Assembly: GCA_030591745.1 (NCBI GenBank)
Contig: JAUVAM010000116.1
Location: 1-8,517 of the forward strand
Source: Deltaproteobacteria bacterium
Lineage (GTDB): Bacteria; Myxococcota; B64-G9
Direction: 5' to 3'
Length of the DNA: 8,517 nucleotides
Shown: positions 1-6,741 of the stretch, piece by piece
Numbering within the stretch: position 1 is the first letter of the stretch
Layout: each line of letters begins with the position of its first letter
The notes under the pieces: model-generated
What the model saw: the letters and a program-made list of their open reading frames with translations, nothing else
The model's database searches: none
Told to the model about the DNA's origin: nothing
Position numbers and translations under genes: made by a program

Positions 1-2
1 AA

Positions 3-317
3 CAACTTGGTCTGCGAGGTGGCTTGAAGCGCATTGAGGTGGCTCTCGGATTGTGCAGACCAGAAGAGGCGGAGGGATTGACTGGCTTGGATGCCGTGGC
101 GCTATGGCATAGATGGGAGAAGGCCGGAGATGCTGCTAGTCTGGAGCGTTTGCTCATTTACAATATGGTGGACACGGTCAATCTGAAGCCCTTGCTGGTC
201 AAGTTCATCAACCTAATGGTAGAAAAGCACGATGATTTGAGTTTCGAGAAGCTGCAGGAGCCTCAGGGTTGGACAGGTGAGATGAGCTCCATCACAAAGA
301 TTTTAAAGTTGACATAA
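3..317 (+). CDS. Predicted RNase H-like exonuclease, YprB type (3' end only)
   Basis: This is the C-terminal part of a gene whose start lies left of the window; frame 3 is open from the first codon to the TAA at 315-317. The visible 104 residues read G-G-L-K-x-I-E near the beginning, then GLTGLDAVALWHRWEKAGD, then a YNMVDTVNL segment. This order (GGLK.IE, G.dA..LW..W...GD, L..YN..D..NL) is characteristic of the C-terminal half of the YprB/RNase_H_2 family, a DnaQ-like 3'-5' exonuclease fold. The Asp of YN-x-x-D is the last acidic residue of the metal site in that family; the earlier acidic residues lie outside the window. A start inside the window (TTG at 24) is unlikely because the conserved sequence continues upstream of it. 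The gene ends 24 bases before the membrane protein gene on the same strand, so the two may be co-transcribed, but no functional link is evident. The family call is from motif recognition; the biological role of bacterial YprB-like proteins is poorly defined. Confidence 0.72.
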   Translation, partial: QLGLRGGLKRIEVALGLCRPEEAEGLTGLDAVALWHRWEKAGDAASLERLLIYNMVDTVNLKPLLVKFINLMVEKHDDLSFEKLQEPQGWTGEMSSITKILKLT

Positions 318-327
318 TATATATTAT
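314..327. repeat. 14-base perfect A/T palindrome
   Basis: Positions 314-327 read ATAATATATATTAT, which equals its own reverse complement. It overlaps the TAA stop of the exonuclease gene and lies 14 bases before the ATG at 342. A TTGACA hexamer sits at 309-314, but the AT-rich block follows it directly, so the 16-18 base spacing of a sigma-70 promoter is not met. The block could be a protein-binding site, an easily melted region, or simply base composition by chance. Confidence 0.35.
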
Positions 328-341
328 CGGACGTTGAATCT

Positions 342-2420
342 ATGGGTATGCTCTGGTGCTTTGGCTTCTTTGGCCTTTGTCTGATGTCGCCCCAGGTCAC
401 CCCTGGCCTGCAGCATGTGCTTCCTCCTGGGCTTGAACAGACCATGATCGATTTGTTGGGTCCCATGGCCAGCGAGGATCTGCATCGCGGAGATGAGCAA
501 TATCATCTCGCTCAGACCCACATCGAATCTCGCAGGGTCCGATATGTTTTTGTGAGCCGGCAAGACTCAGTTCGACGTTTTGAACTTCTCTTGGTCCCGC
601 CAAAATCCGACGAAAGCCTGGATCAAGCAAGCAAGCATTTCCAAATCCAGTTTGAGGATCCCAAGCACCTGCTCCATGACTTTCCTCATTTCAAAGAGGA
701 TTTGAGGAAGATGATTGTTCAGCGTGACCAAGGCCCGAATCCTTGGATACTGACTGGTTCTGCTCATCAGGGCCTCTTGCATCCACCATCCGTCGATCTG
801 GCCAATCCGGACCCAGAAAAGAGCCTGGCAGATTGCTTGAGTTTGCTACTACAAACCCTTATCTTTCTTGGTCTTTTGCTCCTTGCTTTCCAATGGCGCA
901 TCCTACTTGATGCCCTTCGCCGGGTTGGTCGCTTTGACTGGTTTTGGCTTTTGGCCTGTGGCGCCCTTTTTCTGTTCTTGACCCTCCTGGGCGGTTCGAA
1001 GGTTCCAGGATGGATCAACAGCCATGGTTACGAACTTCTTCGAGACGTTTTACAGGTGCCACCCACTTCGCCAGATCCCCATGGGCAGGCTTGGCATGCT
1101 CTCCACGGGCTTTTTTTGTTTTTGCTTCCTCAAACAGAAGCCTCTGTATTGATTGTGCAAATTGGGATGGCTGGTCTTTGTATCCCGCTGATTTATGCTT
1201 TGGTCAGGACCCTTTTCGATAGACGTGATTTGGCGCGGATGTCGGCCTTGCTGCTTGCCGGTCTGCCAAGCTTCGTTTGGTACGCCTTCAGTGAGGTGCG
1301 ACCAATACCCGGCTTGACCTTCTCCCTTTTGGCTCTGTGCGTTTTGGGTCTCGCCATCAGATTTGGCCGTTTGTCATTATGGCTTAGCGCAAGCCTATTG
1401 GGCTTTGTGGCAACCCAATTCTATCCTGTTTTCATGCTGTTACCTCTGCCGGCCCTCCTGCTCTTGCTGAGTCAGCGGCGTCGTTTCGGAGGCAAGTTGA
1501 CTTGGAAATTTTGGGTTTCCAGCTCTCTGTTTTCGGCACTTTGGCTTCTGCCTGCCCTCTGGATTGTTTATCTCCTCAATACAGGTCAAGGGATCGTGGG
1601 GCCTGATTTTTTATTGGTCCTCTCTAGGGGATACCAGGTTCTTCTGCCTGATTTTAATGAGTTTACATCGTTCTCTGGAAACATATGGTTCAACCATCGC
1701 TTCACTCCGCTGATCTTGACCATTGCCTCCGTTTTGGGCCTGTTGCTCGCCTTGCGGCGTCGAGTTTGGCATGGAACCTTGCTTACTATTTTTGGATTGG
1801 CTCTTCTCTTTACGCTGCCGGGCCTGGTATCGGGGGGCATGAATCCGGCTCGCTTGCAGCTGGCCGCCCAGCCTTTTTACGTCATTCTCGCTGCTGCTGG
1901 GCTGATTTTCGCGGCAGACCTCGTTCCTTTGAGATCCTCCCTTATGCAACTGGCCTTGGCTCTGCTCGTTTGCCTGGCCTTGATCTGGCATCCAGGGCCT
2001 ATCGGACAAACTTTTACCCCACAATTAGAGCGTCGGCTTTTCTCTCAAGGCTTGGAGCAAGTACCCGAGTCGGCTCTGATCGTTTGGCCGCCCCATGCAT
2101 CAGGAGGCGTCAACCCACTACCTACATATCTTTTTAATTACAAGTCCTTACGAGGTGCCACCCTTTTCGCAGTGGACTTCGCCACCTTATTCGCTACGGA
2201 AGAGAAATCCATCGTATATTACAGGCCATCAAGCTGCTATTTGGACCAAAACATGGCTTTCGATTGTGCCGGCCTGGAGGCCAAGCTGGAACTCGAGCCT
2301 TTTTACCTCCGCTCCTTGCCCGCTCGAAGCGATTACATGCTGGATTATCGAAAAGACGACGAGGGTCTCATAGAGATTGGTTTTTTTCGCCTAAAGGGCT
2401 TGAAGGTCAGGGCTCGCTGA
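342..2420 (+). CDS. Polytopic membrane protein, GT39/GT-C glycosyltransferase-like
   Basis: The 692-residue product has a hydrophobic N-terminus (residues 1-17) that could be a signal peptide or anchor. A mostly polar segment of about 145 residues follows. I then count roughly 11-12 hydrophobic spans, beginning near residues 164-186, 198-217, 267-290, 299-317, 322-340, 345-377, 391-412, 453-471, 478-497, 508-527 and 533-549. The protein ends with a soluble tail of about 140 residues. Size and topology resemble GT-C enzymes such as the ArnT/PMT (GT39) group, which transfer sugars from polyprenyl-phosphate donors on the outer face of the inner membrane. The loop after the second core span (residues 218-250) contains SHGYELLRD and HGQAWH. 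The usual Asp-Glu pair of GT39 is not present there; Glu231 is the only obvious substitute in that motif. The ATG at 342 has no clear Shine-Dalgarno sequence, and a second ATG at 348 is equally possible. The 3' end overlaps the opposing rSAM gene by 14 bases. The membrane-protein call is firm; the glycosyltransferase call is moderate, and the substrate is unknown. Confidence 0.6.
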   Translation: MGMLWCFGFFGLCLMSPQVTPGLQHVLPPGLEQTMIDLLGPMASEDLHRGDEQYHLAQTHIESRRVRYVFVSRQDSVRRFELLLVPPKSDESLDQASKHFQIQFEDPKHLLHDFPHFKEDLRKMIVQRDQGPNPWILTGSAHQGLLHPPSVDLANPDPEKSLADCLSLLLQTLIFLGLLLLAFQWRILLDALRRVGRFDWFWLLACGALFLFLTLLGGSKVPGWINSHGYELLRDVLQVPPTSPDPHGQAWHALHGLFLFLLPQTEASVLIVQIGMAGLCIPLIYALVRTLFDRRDLARMSALLLAGLPSFVWYAFSEVRPIPGLTFSLLALCVLGLAIRFGRLSLWLSASLLGFVATQFYPVFMLLPLPALLLLLSQRRRFGGKLTWKFWVSSSLFSALWLLPALWIVYLLNTGQGIVGPDFLLVLSRGYQVLLPDFNEFTSFSGNIWFNHRFTPLILTIASVLGLLLALRRRVWHGTLLTIFGLALLFTLPGLVSGGMNPARLQLAAQPFYVILAAAGLIFAADLVPLRSSLMQLALALLVCLALIWHPGPIGQTFTPQLERRLFSQGLEQVPESALIVWPPHASGGVNPLPTYLFNYKSLRGATLFAVDFATLFATEEKSIVYYRPSSCYLDQNMAFDCAGLEAKLELEPFYLRSLPARSDYMLDYRKDDEGLIEIGFFRLKGLKVRAR

Positions 2421-3351
2421 GAATTCGCTGTCGGATCACTTCGGGATCGAGAAAGATGGCATGCAGGCTGTTTGAATCGTAGGCCTGACCCTCTCCATCC
2501 GGTCCGCAATCCAGGCCTGCGCAGATGCTTTCCAAACGACAACTTGCACAGGCTTCGAATTTTCGATGCTGAAAGTCCTGTTGGGATACTTGGCCCTTTT
2601 CATCCAAAAAGTGCACCGTACGACCTTCTTCCTTGACGATTTTTCTGGTCTCGGTTGCTGCATGGGCAAAGTCGGCCATGAAACATAAGGGCAAGCGTTC
2701 TACCCGGTAGCTGCAGGATTCTGCCTCAAGCAAGCGCAAGGCGCGATAGAGACTCAACTCCAAGTCGACCAGGTTCGGGATGGTGTGTGGGTTGTCCAAA
2801 ACCCGATTCATGTGCGCATCCAAGTTGTTGAAGACGAAGTGTCTTATCCAAGGGGCTTGCATCCGTATCCAGGCCACCGTTTCATCCAGGTGATCAGAAT
2901 TTTGGGCACAGATGACGGTATTGATATCGCAGCTGATATCCAGATTTTCAGCCGCCCTCAGGCTGCTCATTAGGCAGTCCAGAGAGTCTGTCTTGCCAGT
3001 CAAATACGCCTGAATATCCGGTTTGTAAGAATGCAGAGACAGGTGGAGATGCTCCAGGCCCGCTTTTTTGAGTTGCTTGAGCAGTTGTTGCGGGTTGGGC
3101 GACTGCCCGTTTGAAATCATACGCACACGAAGGCCCTGGGTCCTTGCCGTGGACACGAGTTCAACGAGTTGGGGGTGGAGAGTTGGTTCCCCTCCCGTGA
3201 GTATCACCCATTCATAGCCTTCTTCGATCAGGGATACACACTGGATCTGGGCTTGGCTCAGGTCGATCTGCCTCTGGTTTTCCGGATTGGAACAGAACAG
3301 GCAATGCTGGTTGCAGGTTCGCGTTATTTGGATGTAGCCAATTTTTGCCAT
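2407..3351 (-). CDS. Radical SAM protein with twitch-like C-terminal cysteines (rSAM-1)
   Basis: The 314-residue protein has the 4Fe-4S/SAM motif C13-x3-C17-x2-C20 (TCNQHCLFC), the SAM-binding GGEP motif at 53-56 and an ISNG strand at 79-82. An LSLHS strand follows at 104-108. C223 in PLCF and the C-terminal C268-x2-C271-x5-C277 together supply four cysteines, the arrangement expected for one auxiliary 4Fe-4S cluster in a twitch or short SPASM-like domain; C282 is a possible extra ligand. rSAM enzymes cleave S-adenosylmethionine to a 5'-deoxyadenosyl radical, and the auxiliary cluster often helps to bind the substrate or to move electrons. The gene follows the rSAM gene at 3382-4311 on the same strand after a 30-base gap, so they probably form an operon of two. 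No good Shine-Dalgarno sequence precedes the ATG at 3351, but only 12 residues precede the first cluster Cys, as is common in the family. The reaction and substrate are unknown. No small RiPP-type precursor gene lies beside it. Confidence 0.88.
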   Translation of the reverse strand: MAKIGYIQITRTCNQHCLFCSNPENQRQIDLSQAQIQCVSLIEEGYEWVILTGGEPTLHPQLVELVSTARTQGLRVRMISNGQSPNPQQLLKQLKKAGLEHLHLSLHSYKPDIQAYLTGKTDSLDCLMSSLRAAENLDISCDINTVICAQNSDHLDETVAWIRMQAPWIRHFVFNNLDAHMNRVLDNPHTIPNLVDLELSLYRALRLLEAESCSYRVERLPLCFMADFAHAATETRKIVKEEGRTVHFLDEKGQVSQQDFQHRKFEACASCRLESICAGLDCGPDGEGQAYDSNSLHAIFLDPEVIRQRILSEP

Positions 3352-3381
3352 ATCAATAAGTTACCATAAGTCTAATTATGT

Positions 3382-4311
3382 TTACTTTTGGGCTGCTTTG
3401 AATTCAGACCATCCAAAACGTTCGGGATATTCTCGCCAGGGCCCTTCACAGATTTGCTCCAAAGCACAGTCACGGCATGGTGTCCCTTTGAGCTTGCCTT
3501 CAGTGAGGCGATAATGAGCGTAGTCCTCGATCTCCCCTTCGGCGTCTAAAATTCGGGTCCGGGGCATGATCTGCTCTGCCGAAAAACCTCGAAGATCTTC
3601 GGCAAGAAAGCAAAGTGGCACAGCCTCACACATTCCCCTCAAGCCAGCCCGTGATCCCCATCTCAATGCGGCCTCCAAGTGGGGACGGAGTAAGCTCAAC
3701 CTGGGCACCACCGCTTCAAACCCCTCCCCTGCTCCGGCCGAGCCCAAGGGGTGTACGAAGGCCAGTTGATATTGTTGCACCTGAAGCTCGGCCAAAAGTT
3801 CAACCAGGGCTTTCAGGTGACGGAAGTTGGATCGCGTGATGACCGTGTTGGTGACAACAGATTGACCCATGGCTTTCAGGTTGCGAATGCCGGCCAGGGT
3901 TTGCTCGAAAGAGCCTGGTACGCGGGTCAGATAGTCGTGGCAATCGGCGGCGTGTCCATGTAAAGCAGGCGAAAACTCGGTGGCGCCGGCCTGCACCAAG
4001 GACTCGCAGTATTCGCGGTATGCGAACATGCGCCCGTTGGATTGGATCTGGATCGATCGATATCCCAGATCCCGAGCTTTGCTCACGAGTTCGGGAAGCT
4101 TTGGATAGATGCAAGGCTCTCCGCCCGTGAGCACCAGGGCTGAGTATTCATCGCGATGGCGGGTGATGAAGCTCACGAGATCTTCTGCTTTGCGCGCGGG
4201 ATGATGATGCCGCTTGTCGCCCTGTACACAGAAGCGGCATCGGTTGTTGCAGGCGAAACCAACCTTGACATCCAGGCGGTCCGGTACCTGATTTTGTTCC
4301 CTCTCCCGCAT
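3382..4311 (-). CDS. Radical SAM protein with twitch-like C-terminal cysteines (rSAM-2)
   Basis: This 309-residue enzyme shows C21-x3-C25-x2-C28 (ACNNRCRFC), GGEP at 63-66, SNGRMF at 91-96 and ALHGH at 116-120. The DYLTRVPGSF segment (126-135) and NTVITRSN (155-162) resemble those of rSAM proteins with MoaA/SPASM-type architecture. C234 in PLCF plus C279-x2-C282-x5-C288 are the probable ligands of an auxiliary cluster; the tail ends in an ERFGWSEF segment. It is the first gene of a two-gene - strand operon, with the rSAM gene 2407-3351 downstream. It is divergent from the rSAM gene at 4374. Its SNGRMF and LHG motifs and its GYR/GYE segment before SNG closely match the second rSAM half of the fused protein at the right end of the window, which suggests that these two arose from a common ancestor. 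A His-rich RHHHPAR stretch at 34-40 follows the cluster motif. The ATG at 4311 has no obvious ribosome binding site. The exact reaction is unknown. Confidence 0.88.
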   Translation of the reverse strand: MREREQNQVPDRLDVKVGFACNNRCRFCVQGDKRHHHPARKAEDLVSFITRHRDEYSALVLTGGEPCIYPKLPELVSKARDLGYRSIQIQSNGRMFAYREYCESLVQAGATEFSPALHGHAADCHDYLTRVPGSFEQTLAGIRNLKAMGQSVVTNTVITRSNFRHLKALVELLAELQVQQYQLAFVHPLGSAGAGEGFEAVVPRLSLLRPHLEAALRWGSRAGLRGMCEAVPLCFLAEDLRGFSAEQIMPRTRILDAEGEIEDYAHYRLTEGKLKGTPCRDCALEQICEGPWREYPERFGWSEFKAAQK

Positions 4312-4373
4312 GTCTGCATCATAGCCTGGCTTCTATTGGTTCGCTAGCGTCTGGATGCTAGACTTGCCGTCTG
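4312..4373. promoter_or_regulatory. Divergent control region between rSAM-2 and rSAM-3
   Basis: These 62 bases must drive the - strand rSAM pair and probably the + strand rSAM gene. On the - strand a TATGAT hexamer (complement of 4318-4323) matches five of six positions of a -10 box. If used, transcription would begin at about the A of the ATG at 4311, giving a leaderless mRNA; no convincing -35 box is seen. On the right side GTCTG occurs at 4349-4353 and again at 4369-4373, exactly 20 bases apart. The inverted repeat CTAGC (4344-4348) / GCTAG (4357-4361) and AGAC (4360-4363) / GTCT (4369-4372) overlap these. Such short repeats about two helical turns apart could be an operator, but each is short enough to occur by chance. 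No Shine-Dalgarno sequence is visible on either side. Confidence 0.4.
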
Positions 4374-5360
4374 ATGATGCAAAACGCCGACATCAACCTG
4401 GGCAGCCCTTGCAATAACCACTGTTTGTTCTGCTCCAATGGAGACCCCAAAGCCCGAGGTGGCGGCTGGATGGCCTTGGCGGAGGTCGAGCTCGAGTTGG
4501 CTGATTATGCGAACAAGGGCTTTCTGAGCCTCGGTCTCTTGGGCGGTGAGCCAAGCCTCTACCCTGAACTGGAACAAGTTTTGCGGCTTGCCCGAAAACT
4601 TGGATTTTTGCGCATCGCCTTGTGCAGCAATGGGGCCAAGTTGGGCGACGACGCGCAACTTGGCCGTTGGTTGGATGCGGGTTTGAACCGGGTGGCCCTT
4701 TCCGTACACAGCCATCAGGTTGCGTTGGAAGCCCGCATCACTCAGCGCAAGGGGGCTCTGGCTCAAAAATTGTCCGCCATTCGAGCCTTGGTTCGGGCTC
4801 GAGATTCAGGACGGCTCGAACATGGTTTTTCGCTCAACACGGTCTTGCACCGCAAGCTCTTGCCTCATGCGGAGGATTTTGTCTCTTTCTACCGGGACCT
4901 GGGCATTCAGGATTTTCGTTTCAACAGCATTCGCCCAGAGCACAAGGCCGTAGGCGATCGAGACTGGGTGGCTCCCCTGGATGAGCTGACCTCGATCCTG
5001 CGTGTTTTGGCTGCAAGAAATGAAAGCAGTTGGTCGGTCCACATGACTTTTGCCGACCTGCCTTGGTGCGCTTGGCCTTGGGAGATTTTGGGATCGCCTG
5101 CATTGCGCGAGCGATACGCAGGCGAAGCTTGGGATCTGGAGACAGAGGTGACCCTGTTTCGACCGGACCAGCCCTCCGAATCCGAACGTTTTGCCTGGCG
5201 ATCTCAACGTGTCAGCCGATTGAAGACCAAGATTGCGCGTTGTCAGGACTGCATGCTCAACAGCAACTGCGAAGGCTTGTGGATTCGGCATCTGGAAATC
5301 TATGGTCCCAGTGAGTTGGAGGCAGGACCCAGCAGGGTGGCTGCGGCACTGAGTTCCTAA
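4374..5360 (+). CDS. Radical SAM protein with twitch-like C-terminal cysteines (rSAM-3)
   Basis: The 328-residue product has C13-x3-C17-x2-C20 (PCNNHCLFC), GGEP at 57-60, CSNG at 84-87 and LSVHSH at 109-114. The LNTVLH strand lies at 154-159. The fourth auxiliary ligand is probably C232 in LPWCAW, replacing the PLCF motif of its two neighbours. The C-terminal set is C290-x2-C293-x5-C299, followed by EGLW and an E-I-Y segment. It therefore has the same rSAM plus single-auxiliary-cluster plan, but its middle and C-terminal sequence differ most from the others, including a longer acidic insertion at about 245-275. The start could be either of two adjacent ATG codons (4374 or 4377); neither has a clear ribosome binding site. 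It ends 85 bases before the nitrogenase-like gene on the same strand and may be read through into it, although that gene has its own promoter. The substrate is unknown. The family call is secure and any role in one pathway with its neighbours is inference. Confidence 0.87.
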   Translation: MMQNADINLGSPCNNHCLFCSNGDPKARGGGWMALAEVELELADYANKGFLSLGLLGGEPSLYPELEQVLRLARKLGFLRIALCSNGAKLGDDAQLGRWLDAGLNRVALSVHSHQVALEARITQRKGALAQKLSAIRALVRARDSGRLEHGFSLNTVLHRKLLPHAEDFVSFYRDLGIQDFRFNSIRPEHKAVGDRDWVAPLDELTSILRVLAARNESSWSVHMTFADLPWCAWPWEILGSPALRERYAGEAWDLETEVTLFRPDQPSESERFAWRSQRVSRLKTKIARCQDCMLNSNCEGLWIRHLEIYGPSELEAGPSRVAAALSS

Positions 5361-5377
5361 ACAGGGTGAAACAATGT

Positions 5378-5407
5378 TTGCTTGCCTCCTGGACAGGGCC
5401 CTATAAT
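5378..5407 (+). promoter_or_regulatory. Sigma-70-type promoter of the nitrogenase-like operon
   Basis: A perfect TATAAT lies at 5402-5407. A weak -35 box, TTGCTT, lies at 5378-5383, giving an 18-base spacer. Transcription would begin near 5414, leaving a leader of about 32 bases before the ATG at 5446. Two perfect inverted repeats overlap the elements. AAACA/TGTTT (5369-5373 and 5375-5379) touches the -35 box, and the palindrome AGGGCCCT (5395-5402) abuts the -10 box. Either could be an operator, and the weak -35 box suggests a need for an activator; both ideas are inference. The leader contains a run of seven G at 5427-5433. Confidence 0.5.
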
Positions 5408-5445
5408 TGGTGCTTCTGTGTTTTCTGGGGGGGCGGTCGAGGCCC

Positions 5446-6741
5446 ATGAGCGAGAATACTGCCCAAGATTCCTTTGTTGCTCCTTACAACGATGCTTTGC
5501 TGGGCGTCACGCTGGGACTGCATGCCCTGGGTGCTGCTGTGGATATTTTACACACTTGCCGCGGCCCGGCATCACAGGAAAGTCCAGGTGATAAGTTGTT
5601 GGGGCACGATCTCAGCGACGACTCGGGGGCGGATCTCTCCTGGATTCTGGCTTCAGCTGATGATTGGCATTTCGAAAAGGCCCCGGTTCTTTTGAACCGT
5701 CTGGCCGAGAGTTGCAAGCAGCGCAAAAGCAGCTTGGCGGTGATGACCTACGAGCCAGGCATGAAGGACATGACTTGGAACGAAGATGCGGCACGCAAAA
5801 TGAGGGGGCAACTCCCCTGCCCGCTGCTCAGATTGCCGCAGAGCCTCTTCGCTGGCGATTTTTTCACAGGATATGCAGGCGTGGTCAATGCCATGCTGGG
5901 CTTGGTCCCTTGGGATAAGCCCTCCGCCGAGCGACACAATCTGGTCATGGCAGGTCTCCTTTTCCATCGCCATGAAGGAGATCAGCTGGCCAATGTGCAG
6001 GAATGCCGCCGCCTGGTGGAGGCGCTGGGTATTATGCTGGGCCCCCCCTTTCTCGCAGCCGGCTTGGGTAACCGATTCGCCGAAGGTCATCGCGCTGATG
6101 TTATTTTGTGCTTGCCCTATGCGGGTGTACGCGCAGAAAAGCTGGCCAAACACACGAATCGAATGGTGCTTGAGAGCCCCTTGCCCATGGGCATAACCGC
6201 GACAAAGCGGATGTTGCAGCTTTTGGCTACGGAGTTGGCCATCCCGAGCAAGCGCTTGGATTTTCTGTTCGATCGGGAAGAAAAAAACGCCATGCCGGGT
6301 CTGAGCATGGCCAAACGGGTACTGGAAGGCAAACGCATCGCCATCATGGCCGACACGGCCATGGCGGCTGCCTGGTGTGGCCTGGCCCTGGAACTGGGTT
6401 TGGAGCCCAGTCATATTGTCTTGTTGGACCGTTCCATGGGCGGCCCCCAGACCCTGGCGGAGCTTATCGCGAAGGCCGGACACGAGCCGCCTCGTAATGC
6501 GCGTGTGGTTTGGAGCCCGGATGAAGAAGGTCTGCGCCATCTGGTGGATGAGAATCCGCCGGACGTGGTCGTGCGTCCAGGCCTTGACCTGGCGGGCAGC
6601 GCCTGGGAACACCTGCCTACGGTGGAGACGGGCTTTCCGTCCCGGCACAAGCACTTCGTCAGTCCGACGCCGATTCTGGGTTTTTCAGGCGCCGTGGCTC
6701 AGGCCCAGCGGATCGTGGATGCGGTGATGAAGGTCCACTGA
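5446..6741 (+). CDS. Nitrogenase component 1-like protein (NifD/NifE/BchN/CfbD superfamily)
   Basis: I place the start at the ATG at 5446 (431 residues), because a TTG 39 bases upstream falls inside the TATAAT box. The order of motifs follows the oxidoreductase/nitrogenase component 1 fold. A GVTLGLHALGA helix and HTCRGP (36-41) take the place of the HGPxGC loop. GDFFTGYAG (137-145) precedes a helix, as in the GF.G segment. CRRLVEALGI (187-196) matches the LKRLLE.LGI helix, and PMGITATKRML (247-257) matches PiGi..T..fl. GKRIAIMAD (295-303) begins the third Rossmann-like domain. DVVVRPGL (373-380) and PILGFSGA (409-416) close it. Members of this superfamily accept electrons from a NifH/BchL-like ATPase and reduce N2, tetrapyrroles, Ni-sirohydrochlorin diamide or thioethers, or act as cofactor-assembly scaffolds. 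Of the three Cys that hold the bridging cluster in NifD, only C38 has a clear counterpart; C125 is another candidate. The downstream B12-rSAM gene overlaps it by one base. No reductase partner is visible. The superfamily call is confident, but it matches none of the named members well enough for a gene symbol. Confidence 0.83.
   Translation: MSENTAQDSFVAPYNDALLGVTLGLHALGAAVDILHTCRGPASQESPGDKLLGHDLSDDSGADLSWILASADDWHFEKAPVLLNRLAESCKQRKSSLAVMTYEPGMKDMTWNEDAARKMRGQLPCPLLRLPQSLFAGDFFTGYAGVVNAMLGLVPWDKPSAERHNLVMAGLLFHRHEGDQLANVQECRRLVEALGIMLGPPFLAAGLGNRFAEGHRADVILCLPYAGVRAEKLAKHTNRMVLESPLPMGITATKRMLQLLATELAIPSKRLDFLFDREEKNAMPGLSMAKRVLEGKRIAIMADTAMAAAWCGLALELGLEPSHIVLLDRSMGGPQTLAELIAKAGHEPPRNARVVWSPDEEGLRHLVDENPPDVVVRPGLDLAGSAWEHLPTVETGFPSRHKHFVSPTPILGFSGAVAQAQRIVDAVMKVH

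Noticed and set aside
5374..5406. A ten-codon open frame with an AGGGTG sequence ahead of it, looking like a leader peptide
   Set aside because: It ends inside the -10 box of the promoter and has no attenuator hairpin or repeated codons; chance is the better explanation.
5407..5445. An upstream TTG start for the nitrogenase-like protein, which would add 13 residues including a Cys
   Set aside because: The TTG begins at the last base of the TATAAT box, so it could not be in the mRNA made from that promoter. The added residues show no family resemblance.
3352..5445. A small RiPP precursor gene near the rSAM enzymes
   Set aside because: The gaps of 30, 62 and 85 bases contain no plausible precursor open frame; one could still lie outside the window.
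6041..6300. Homopolymer runs (seven C near 6043, seven A near 6281) as possible frameshift or slippage sites in the nitrogenase-like gene
   Set aside because: Family motifs stay in one frame on both sides of each run, so there is no sign of a frameshift or of two products.
5653..6654. A long open frame (333 residues) on the - strand opposite the nitrogenase-like gene
   Set aside because: It is a shadow of a GC-rich coding strand; its translation shows no recognisable motif, while the + strand frame matches a known fold throughout.
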